A DNA stretch of 64,000 nt from positions 151,179,142-151,243,141 of the forward strand of contig NC_053489.1 in NCBI RefSeq assembly GCF_905171775.1. The letters run 5' to 3'. This DNA is from Rana temporaria (Eukaryota; Chordata; Amphibia; Anura; Ranidae). Position 1 is the first letter of the stretch, and every line of letters begins with the position of its first letter. The notes beneath the pieces were generated by a model that did no database searches, was not told the origin of the DNA, and saw nothing but the letters and a program-made list of their open reading frames with translations. Positions 56,209-64,000 of this stretch are shown here, one piece after another. Made by a program: the position numbers and the translations under genes.

Positions 56209-58110
56209 CTGCTTCCCGACCGGCTCCTCTATATATACAGCAGCAGAATGGCTCTGCTGCACGAATCGGCGTATATATACTGTGACTGCTTTAAGAGCCA
56301 TAGCATTCGCACACGTGCACTGCACGGCGTGGGACCCGATGCACTTGTCTGCCAGTCGAGATCCCCCCTGCAAATGCGGGCATAAGAGCAGGAATGGGGA
56401 TTTGTGTATGTAAACACACAAATCTCTGTCCTGTCAGGGGGGAGAAACAGATTGTGTGTTCCTACTAAGTAGGAACAATGATCGGTCTTCTCTCCCAGTC
56501 AGTAGAATCCACTCACAGTTCGAACACACCTAGAGAACACACACTTAACCCCTTGATCTCCCCCAGTTTTAATCCCTTCCCTGCCAGTGACATTTATACA
56601 GTAATCAGTGGCTATTTTTAGCTCTGATCGCTGTATAAATGTCAATGGTCCCAAAAAAGTGTCAAAAGTGTCCGATTTGTCTGCTGCAATATCGCAGTCC
56701 TGATAAAAATCGCTGATTGCTGCCATTACTAGTAAAACAAAATAATAATAAAAATTCCTAAAATCTATCCCCTATTTTGTAGACGCTAAAACTTTTGAGC
56801 AAACCACTTAACCACTACAGACCCGCGCTATAGCCGAATGACGGCTTCAGCGCGGATCTGAATATCCAATAGGCCGTCAATTGACGGCCGCCCCTTTGGG
56901 CGTTCCCCGCGCGCGCTCCAGAGCGCGCTGCGGGGAAACTCTGTGTTGGCCGTGTCACTTGGACACAGCCAATCACAGATCGCCGCGAACGGCCAATCAG
57001 AGTGGCCGTTTGCGATGCGATCTGTGCGGCCAATGAGAGATGATCTCATATGTAAACATATGAGATCATCTCTCATTGCCGGCTCACACAGAGACAGCGT
57101 CCTGTCTCTGGAGAGGAGAGCGATCTGTGTCCCTTGTACATAGGGACACAGATCGGTCACCCCCCCAGTCACCCCCCTCCACCTACAGTTAGAACACTAT
57201 ATAGGGAACATGTTTAACCACTTCCTCACCCCCTAGTGTTAACCCCTTCAATGCCAGTCACATTTATACAGCAATTAGTGCATTTTTATAGCACTGATCG
57301 CAGTATAAATGTGAATGGCGACAAAAATGTTTCAAAAGTGTCCGATGTGTCCGCCATAACGTCGCAGTCCCAATAAAAATCGCAGATCGCCACCATTACT
57401 AGTAAAAAAAAAAATAATAAAAAAATAATAATTCTGTCCCCTATATTGTAGGCGCTATAACTTTTGCGCAAACCAGTCGCTTATTGCGATTTTTTTTTTT
57501 TTTTACCAAAAATATGTAGAAGAATACGTATCGCCCCAAACTGAGAAAAAAAAATGTGTTTTTTTTTTAAAAATTGGGATATTTATTATAGCAACAAGTA
57601 AAAAATATTGTAATTTTTTTCAAAATTGTCGCTCTTTTTTGTTTATAGCGCAAAAACTAAAAACCGCACAGGCGATCAAATACCACCAAAAGAAAGCTCT
57701 ACTTGTGGGAAAAAAAGGACGTCAATTTTGTTTGGGAGCCATGTCGCACGACCGCGCAATTGTCAGTTAAAGCGACGCAGTGCCGGAAGCTGAAATTTCA
57801 CCTGGGCAGGAGGGGGGTATATGTGCCCAGTAAGCAAGTGGTTAATTTACGCTTTTTGCCATTTAAAAAAAATGTAGAAGAATATATATCGGCCTAACTG
57901 AGGGAGAAAAAAGTAAAAAATATTGTGTTTTTTTCAAAATTTACGCTTTTCTTTCGTTTATAGTGCAAAAAATAAAAACCGCAGAGGTGATCAAATTTGT
58001 TTGGGTACAGTGTCGCACGACCGCGCACTTGTCAGTTAACGTGAAGCAGTGCCGTATCCCAAAAAATGGCTTGGTCAGGAAGGGGGTAAATTCTTCCGGG
58101 GCTGAAGTGG
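56209..58110. mobile_element. TTAA-type element, family A, copy 1 (interrupted by copy 2)
   Basis: TTAA at 56205-56208 and 58111-58114; ends CTGCTTCCCGACC and GGGGCTGAAGTGG. Interrupted at 56808 by another member of the same family and resuming at 57842 with TTTACGCTTTTTGCC. It is non-coding. Confidence 0.8.
56812..57841. mobile_element. TTAA-type element, family A, copy 2, nested in copy 1
   Basis: TTAA at 56808-56811 and 57842-57845; ends CCACTACAG and CAAGTGG. The interior has palindromes such as ATATGAGATCATCTCTCAT and GGGACACAGATCGGT. Copy 1 reads continuously across it when one TTAA is removed. It is non-coding; the frames here are not genes. Confidence 0.85.
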
Positions 58111-58114
58111 TTAA

Positions 58115-59463
58115 GCATGTCTTCCTCTCTTCATCTAAATTACATAGGGGATTGGCAGGTTTGTACTTTACAGAAGGAAGGCAGCAATTTTTGATATTAT
58201 AGTTTAACTCACAGGAATTGACATTTGCCAATACATGACATTGCATTTCTGGCAAGATTACCAGGTATTTTCTGTACATGCAAAAAATATACTTAGCCTT
58301 AAAAAAAACGTGTAGGCATTCCAACTAAAAACTGAAAGGCAGCAATATTGCATATGAACATTCACCTATGCATACAAGGTAGAAAAATGCATTATTACAA
58401 AATGCCAAGTTAAGGCGATGCATAGTGTTTCAATCATAAACTGAAATTGAATTGTTACATAGTCCCCAGTTTTAAAACATAAAAATATAACTTCGGACCC
58501 CTTTTGTCAGCTCTCCAAAGTTATGAGAGATGTGGCTGCTGGGATAAAAAACCTTTAAAGATTCTTACAAGATGTAGTAAATTGAAACCAAAGTCCTGAA
58601 ACTTTACGATTTGATCTTATTTTTTCTAAATGTCTTTTGCAGATGCCCATATTAGTGCTTAATAATTCATTTCAATTCTGCTTTTGTAGAGTGAACCAAC
58701 TTATAACTTCATTGCAGTAACCTATAAAGTACACATTCTCGGATGAAAAGAGAAAAAAAAAACTCACAGTGCATTAGACACTGAGTAATTTTATTGTGCT
58801 CAGCATCTGTTACTGTACAGTACTTAATCTCTTATATATTTCACAAATTCAAGGAGAATAAGAAAAATTCTGTAAGGGGCCATATAGTTGTGGAATGTGG
58901 CTACAAAGCTAAAGTAATATACAGATTTTTCCTAAAAGGTGTATTTCATTGAGAATTTGGGGAGGAGGGGGTGAAACCTCATTGTAAAGTTTACTGCTTT
59001 TTGGGGGATTGCGTAAATAGTTTTTATTTTATAGAACATATTTCTGTTAAATAAATGTTATTTCGAGAAATAGTCACATATGTGTGTTATAGCAGTAGAT
59101 TTTAAAGTTCACTGTGGGTCTTGCTAGCCACATAAGGTTTTGCTTATGGTATATGCATATCCACGTGGGAGTAGAAGGTGGTACAGCTCTGCCCTGGGTC
59201 TACTAAAGACATTTGAACTGTGAATACAATTTAACTGACAGTAGAAATAAAACGAGTCACTTATGCCGATTAAGCTAAACTGATTATGATGGAATTACAC
59301 CAATATATCCATATTTAAGCAAATTCCACATCCTTTTAATATCTCCATTCAAAAGCTGCTATTTATAGAGGATTACCATGAACTAGGCCCCTTCTCAAAT
59401 CATTAATTCTGCTTCTACTGCCAGCTTGTAAACAGTGAGGCCCCTGGGAAGTCCACTGATTAA
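58115..59463. other. Unassigned AT-rich non-coding sequence
   Basis: No repeat ends, gene or RNA seen. Confidence 0.5.
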
Positions 59464-59815
59464 AGCACAGATGTCAAACACAAGGCCTGTTGGCTAAAAC
59501 TGGCCAACCAGGCCTTGTCATGTGGTCCTCTCACCCAGTTTTGCACCTGGACTGTGGCAGAACTCTATTCCTTCACCTCCCACTCTCCACTCCCCGCCCA
59601 GGGTGGTACTAGAGCCGCCTACATAGGGAGAGGTGGAAGTGACTAGAGATGCAACAAAGCTTTGGTGGGGTGGGTTGGCGTTGCACCCCCCTAAACACTG
59701 TACACTGCGTACTCTGAACACTGTACACAGTGCACCCCTAAACCCTGTTCTATGTACACAGCACACCCCTGAACTCTGTACATAGCACACCCCTAAACCC
59801 TGTTACTGTGTAACA
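59464..59815. repeat. hAT-like end with a short minisatellite
   Basis: The text ATGTCAAACACAAGGCCTGT followed by TGGCCAACCAGGCC resembles vertebrate hAT ends of the TGTCAAACTCAAGGCCCG kind. It ends in about four copies of a 30-bp CACCCCTAAACCCTGT / TGTACACAG unit (59690-59805). Confidence 0.5.
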
Positions 59816-59903
59816 CATGAACAAAATATCAATCAAATAAAACCAGTGTATATAGGTTTAAAAATGATAAAACAGCGCTATGCATAAACATGTAGATAAA
59901 AGG

Positions 59904-60527
59904 TGTTGGAAAGAAAGTCCATAAATCAGTGAATCAAAAATAAAGTTCAAGGTGCTGATTGAAATGTTTCTTCAAGGAATGGTAGTAAACCCTCCACCGA
60001 TTTCCAATTTTCACCAAACGTGAGACACACTTCCCCTCTGGGGTTTAAACTCACCAGAAGATCAATATAAAATAACCTTGACACATATCATCATGATTGG
60101 ACCTCCAACCTCATTCCAGAAGCAGCAAAGGATTTTTAAACAACTCCAAGCAGGGGTTCATGGAAAAAAACAGATGGCACCAAAATAGTGTAATATCGCT
60201 TTAATAAAGTAAAATCCCGTATGATAACACACCCCGCTTCCTATCTACGTACAATGTATATACTTGTAAATGAGCATAAGAATCAAGAGTCTACTTCACC
60301 GCTCTCCTCCACACACAGGGGGTCGCGCTTGTGCTGGATGCACGCTGCTGAGAACGCCTGGTCTGATAGGGAAGGTACAGCGGTGGAACGCACTCTTCAC
60401 AACTTCCTGGATACGCCGTCGTAGCCACGCCCTGACGCGTTTCGTCACATCCGAACTTCAACAGAGGGCGTGGCTACTCGGCGTACATTGCGTGTCTATG
60501 TAGTTCCCGGTCAGCGGCTATTGGATA
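59904..60527 (-). repeat. Penelope inverted arm, left
   Basis: Reverse complement of 63377-64000 over 624 bp; positions pair as x + y = 123904 and I found no mismatch in the parts compared. It carries the ribozyme-like motif on the minus strand. Identical short frames in both arms confirm the match. Confidence 0.95.
60422..60476 (-). ncRNA. Hammerhead-ribozyme-like motif, left-arm copy
   Basis: Exact reverse-complement counterpart of the motif at 63428-63482, lying antisense to the RT frame. Confidence 0.55.
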
Positions 60528-60528
60528 A

Positions 60529-62478
60529 TTCAGCGTAAATCCAAGGCATATTAAGGAAGGAATAGAATCACTAGAAGAAAGGAAAGATATCATCATCAGG
60601 CCAGCAGACAAGGGTGGAGGAGTCGTTATATTGTCAAAAGATTTTTACCACACTCAGATGATGGAAATGCTGACAAATGAAGCCACTTACAGTAGATTAA
60701 GCAGAGATCCAACTGCACAGTATGAAGAACAATTGAAATCCTTGGTAGAAATGGGCTATCGAAAATTGGCCATTTCGGCCAAGGAACGGAGATTTTTGGT
60801 ACCTAGTAGTAGTAGGATCCCTACGATATATACTTTACCAAAGATCCATAAGGATCTTCAATTTCCTCCTGGCAGACCCATAGTTAATAGTATTGGATCT
60901 CTCTCATCACGTTTGGGCCAATTCTTAGATGTCTTTTTACAAAAAAGTGTGGTCCGAACTAAGGCCTACCTAAAAGACACAAAAGATCTCCTTATACTCT
61001 TACAAGATATAGATCTGTCAGGTAAAGATGAAGTTTTTCTTGTAACTGCTGACGTATCCTCACTTTACACTGTGATTCAGCATGACGATGCCCTTTTGGC
61101 CCTTAATTGGGCACTTTCACAGAGAGACGACCTATCTCATACCTTGAAAGTTTTTCTACGTGATTCTTTAGATTTTTGCCTTGGCCACAATTATTTTTGG
61201 TACGATGGACATTTTTATTTACAAAAAACAGGTGTTGCTATGGGGGCTAAGTTCGCGCCCAGTGTGGCGAATTTATTCATGTCAGAATGGGAAGATAAAA
61301 CGATTTTTAACACTAAACGTGACCATTTGATTTTATACCGAAGATATATCGACGATTTATTTTTTATCTGGGCTGGACCCATTTTATCACTTGTGGCTTT
61401 TTTAAAAGAACTAAATGATAATAAGTGCAATATAAATCTGACAAGCGAGTACAATCAGGACAGTATCCATTTTTTAGATTTAAATATTTATCGTAGTGGT
61501 GATAAACTGGGTACTAGGGTATATTTCAAACCCACGGATTCAAACAGTTATTTACCCACTATCAGTGGGCACCACCCAAGCTGGCTACGGAATATCCCAA
61601 AAGGACAATTCACCAGAGTACGGCGCAATTGCACCAACGATGAAGATTTCCTAGCCCAAACAAGCATACTAAAAGATAAATTCCTAGAAAAGGGATACCA
61701 TGAAAATCAATTGTCCAAAACCATCGAAGATTTGGCTTTGATACCTAGAATTGAGTGTCTTCGAATAAAACCACCAACCACTAAAGTGAACACTCATGAG
61801 TGGAGTTTCGTATCAGGCTACCACTCTCAGTACAAAGAAGTGGAAACTATCTTTTCATCACATTGGCATGTGCTCTTTCTGGACAAGATTTTAAGAACAG
61901 TCATCCCCATCAAACCGAATTTTATCTACAAAAAAGCACAATGCTTTGGAGACAGGGTTGTAAAGAAGGTAATAGACCCCCCAAAAAAACTTCCCACTTT
62001 TTGGGATAAAGATGGCTTTTTTGCATGTCGAAAATGTTTACCTTGTAGGGAAGTTGATAGACCGATGAGAGCTATCGAAAGTATCACTTCGACATCTAAC
62101 AACATGATATTCCCCATTAAGGAATTCATTACATGTAACACTTCATATGTAGTGTATATCTTACAATGCCCATGTAAGTTAATGTATGTAGGACGTACAA
62201 AGAGAAAATTGAAAGTCAGGATTGGGGAACATATAGCTAATATTAAAGCCGGTTATGTAGACCATAATGTTTCCTTACATTTTAAAATTTTCCATGATGA
62301 AAACCCAGCAGGTTTAAAATTTTGGGGAGTTCGCCACCTAAAACCCGCTTGGAGGGGTTCGAATCGTGTAAGGGAGCTGTCAAAGCTTGAAACTGAGTGG
62401 ATCTTTTCTGTTGACACATTGGTGCCGAAAGGGTTAAATGTCGAGTTAGACATCAACTGCTTCATTAGCGACTATTAA
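60529..62478 (+). CDS. Penelope-like reverse transcriptase with GIY-YIG endonuclease, 5'-truncated
   Basis: Open from 60529 to the stop at 62476-62478 (649 codons) with no ATG at its head; the in-frame stop before it (60526-60528) lies on the arm junction. RT motifs in order: IIIRPADKGGGVVIL, IYTLPKIHK, PPGRPIVNS, VTADVSSLYT (catalytic Asp), KTGVAMGAKFAPSVANLFM, YRRYIDDLFFIW (YIDD), HFLDLNIY. Then a Cys-rich linker (FFACRKCLPC) and a GIY-YIG nuclease: YVVYILQCPCKLMYVGRT, KVRIGEH, late Glu in ETEWIF. All catalytic residues I can check are present. Family members usually have an extra N-terminal region, absent here. The enzyme would nick target DNA and copy its RNA there. Without a start codon this copy is probably not expressed as it stands. 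Confidence 0.9.
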   Translation, partial: FSVNPRHIKEGIESLEERKDIIIRPADKGGGVVILSKDFYHTQMMEMLTNEATYSRLSRDPTAQYEEQLKSLVEMGYRKLAISAKERRFLVPSSSRIPTIYTLPKIHKDLQFPPGRPIVNSIGSLSSRLGQFLDVFLQKSVVRTKAYLKDTKDLLILLQDIDLSGKDEVFLVTADVSSLYTVIQHDDALLALNWALSQRDDLSHTLKVFLRDSLDFCLGHNYFWYDGHFYLQKTGVAMGAKFAPSVANLFMSEWEDKTIFNTKRDHLILYRRYIDDLFFIWAGPILSLVAFLKELNDNKCNINLTSEYNQDSIHFLDLNIYRSGDKLGTRVYFKPTDSNSYLPTISGHHPSWLRNIPKGQFTRVRRNCTNDEDFLAQTSILKDKFLEKGYHENQLSKTIEDLALIPRIECLRIKPPTTKVNTHEWSFVSGYHSQYKEVETIFSSHWHVLFLDKILRTVIPIKPNFIYKKAQCFGDRVVKKVIDPPKKLPTFWDKDGFFACRKCLPCREVDRPMRAIESITSTSNNMIFPIKEFITCNTSYVVYILQCPCKLMYVGRTKRKLKVRIGEHIANIKAGYVDHNVSLHFKIFHDENPAGLKFWGVRHLKPAWRGSNRVRELSKLETEWIFSVDTLVPKGLNVELDINCFISDY

Positions 62479-63376
62479 CCTCAGTACAGTTCCTAAAATA
62501 TATATATTTTTATTGGTGCTTAGCATTTTTCCCCAATTAAGTGGTCCCTATTTCTTTTTGGAAGATTATACACAAATATTCATATGCTATGTTTACATAT
62601 TTTCTTTGAGATTTTTGTTTTGATTTTATCTCTAAAATATGCTATTTTAATGTCAATTTTAATTTTCACTATATAGTGATTTCTCCAACCTTTATTAGTA
62701 ATATTAGCTTTTAAAAGTAATTTTTTAAAAGTAAATTCCTATTATTATTATTATTTTTGAGATTTATATATCATTTTTTTATGTTCTGAGGTTTATTTCC
62801 TTCATATATATACTGATATATTATCCTATTTTTTATATTTTTTATTTTTTCCTCTTCCTTATATATTGAATTATGTATCAATGTGTTATATATACATTCT
62901 GGTTTGTGCATTCTTGCTTTGCTGTATTGCAATGCACAATGATATATGCCAATATCACGCTTTGCCTTATAAGATTGAATGTGCATTCAGAGATCACATC
63001 CAATAGTTGATGGCTGTATGAAGGGTTAATGGAATCGACAGGATGTTTTAGATTCCTCATTGACCTATCTGTCACTTTGATTAATCTTCTCCTCAGCACT
63101 CATGGACTATAAGCATATGTGGACTATTTTTAATTTTAAGATATATAACATTGAATTTGACCTTTTGTTTATGAATACCTGCCAGTTTGCGTAATCGCAA
63201 CATTGGGTGGTGTTAAATCATATACTTTCGATCGCGCTATTGTTGCGATCATATGTGCAGGGTCCTATAATTACTCCGTGTCTGTGATTGAGTTCCCCAT
63301 GATCTGTCCTCGGCTGACGTCTGCTCCTCCTTCCGTCCCTCGGTACACCAATGAGAACGGAGGTGTGTGCGCGTCA
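62479..63376 (+). other. Penelope 3' UTR
   Basis: About 900 bp of AT-rich sequence between the stop codon and the right arm, unique within the element. It contains no ORF. Confidence 0.7.
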
Positions 63377-64000
63377 TATCCAATAGCCGCTGACCGGGAA
63401 CTACATAGACACGCAATGTACGCCGAGTAGCCACGCCCTCTGTTGAAGTTCGGATGTGACGAAACGCGTCAGGGCGTGGCTACGACGGCGTATCCAGGAA
63501 GTTGTGAAGAGTGCGTTCCACCGCTGTACCTTCCCTATCAGACCAGGCGTTCTCAGCAGCGTGCATCCAGCACAAGCGCGACCCCCTGTGTGTGGAGGAG
63601 AGCGGTGAAGTAGACTCTTGATTCTTATGCTCATTTACAAGTATATACATTGTACGTAGATAGGAAGCGGGGTGTGTTATCATACGGGATTTTACTTTAT
63701 TAAAGCGATATTACACTATTTTGGTGCCATCTGTTTTTTTCCATGAACCCCTGCTTGGAGTTGTTTAAAAATCCTTTGCTGCTTCTGGAATGAGGTTGGA
63801 GGTCCAATCATGATGATATGTGTCAAGGTTATTTTATATTGATCTTCTGGTGAGTTTAAACCCCAGAGGGGAAGTGTGTCTCACGTTTGGTGAAAATTGG
63901 AAATCGGTGGAGGGTTTACTACCATTCCTTGAAGAAACATTTCAATCAGCACCTTGAACTTTATTTTTGATTCACTGATTTATGGACTTTCTTTCCAACA
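63377..64000 (+). repeat. Penelope inverted arm, right (sense 3' end)
   Basis: Reverse complement of the left arm; the window ends inside the match, so the arm may be longer. Confidence 0.95.
63428..63482 (+). ncRNA. Hammerhead-ribozyme-like motif, right-arm copy
   Basis: Stem I TAGCCACGCCCT (63428-63439) pairs perfectly over 12 bp with AGGGCGTGGCTA (63471-63482). Between them are box CTGTTGA (consensus CUGANGA, one change at A6), a weak stem II AGTTCGGATGTGAC, box GAAA (63461-63464) and CGCGTC, the minimal stem III with cleavage site after GTC (63470). Hammerhead ribozymes are reported in Penelope-like elements. The A6 change and weak stem II may reduce activity. Confidence 0.6.

Larger units (their letters stand above)
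59816..64000 (+). mobile_element. Penelope-like element with inverted terminal arms, cut by the window end
   Basis: Order on the plus strand: inverted copy of the 3' end (59904-60527), 5'-truncated RT plus GIY-YIG frame (60529-62478), AT-rich 3' UTR (62479-63376), 3' end in sense orientation (63377-64000, probably continuing). The arms look identical. The build matches the partial-LTR arrangements known for Penelope-like elements. The Cys-rich linker before the endonuclease (CRKCLPC) suits the Neptune-type branch. The left limit is approximate. Confidence 0.9.

Noticed and set aside
60221..60503. 67-aa and 77-aa frames, repeated identically at 63401-63683
   Set aside because: They are present because the arms are duplicated; they overlap the ribozyme-like motif and have no domain.
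1..64000. Host genes, tRNA, rRNA, snRNA or a microbial operon or defence system
   Set aside because: No such feature recognised on either strand; all strong protein signals are transposon proteins typical of vertebrates.

Overview
This window is a gene-poor stretch of a large, repeat-rich eukaryotic genome, most probably an anuran amphibian and likely a ranid or related neobatrachian frog. The evidence is the repeat content: Tx1/L1 and L2/CR1 LINE tails, a frog-type Tc1/mariner with termini CAGTGCCTTG, many short inverted-repeat elements with termini such as GCCTCGTACA or TGCCTAGTACACAC, TTAA-flanked elements starting CCACTT, a vertebrate Gmr1-like Gypsy, a BEL/Pao element and two Penelope-like elements. 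I recognise no host protein-coding exon, tRNA, rRNA or other host gene. Species and family names rest on memory of such repeats, not on a search.

Layout. 0-5 kb: a Tx1-like LINE tail (minus strand) split by a mariner-type palindromic element, which itself holds a second Tx1 LINE tail and a small MITE; next to it is a solo LTR with a 5-bp target duplication. 5-15 kb: Tc1, hAT-like, TTAA-type and Harbinger-like non-autonomous elements with minisatellite cores. 15-25 kb: a direct duplication with an L2 tail in one copy, a pogo/Tigger-like element split by an LTR, a 246-aa LINE reverse-transcriptase tail, and a Penelope-derived inverted structure with a hammerhead-like motif. 25.5-30.6 kb: one Tc1 element swollen to 5.1 kb by a hAT-like element (which carries a 500-bp palindrome), LTR sequence and Penelope-derived sequence.

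31.5-43.7 kb: a minus-strand Gypsy element whose integrase lies upstream of the reverse transcriptase (Gmr1-type order). It has received four insertions: a 2.9-kb Penelope element inside RT with a 15-bp target duplication, an L2 tail between gag and protease, a MITE upstream of gag, and a 3.2-kb hAT element in the 5' LTR with an 8-bp target duplication. It also carries point lesions. 44.5-51.9 kb: a minus-strand BEL/Pao element lacking its integrase catalytic core and most of its 5' LTR. 52-59.8 kb: further MITEs, including a TTAA element inserted into a copy of its own family. 59.8-64 kb: a Penelope-like element with an open RT plus GIY-YIG frame, flanked by 624-bp inverted arms that each hold a hammerhead-like ribozyme motif; the window edge cuts it.

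How the parts relate: the loci do not form a pathway. They are layers of transposition, and target duplications let the order of insertion be read. The most notable biology is the Penelope material: two elements share the same build (5'-truncated body joined to an inverted copy of its own 3' end), with hammerhead-like folds at several sites. I did not find a convincing new cellular system.
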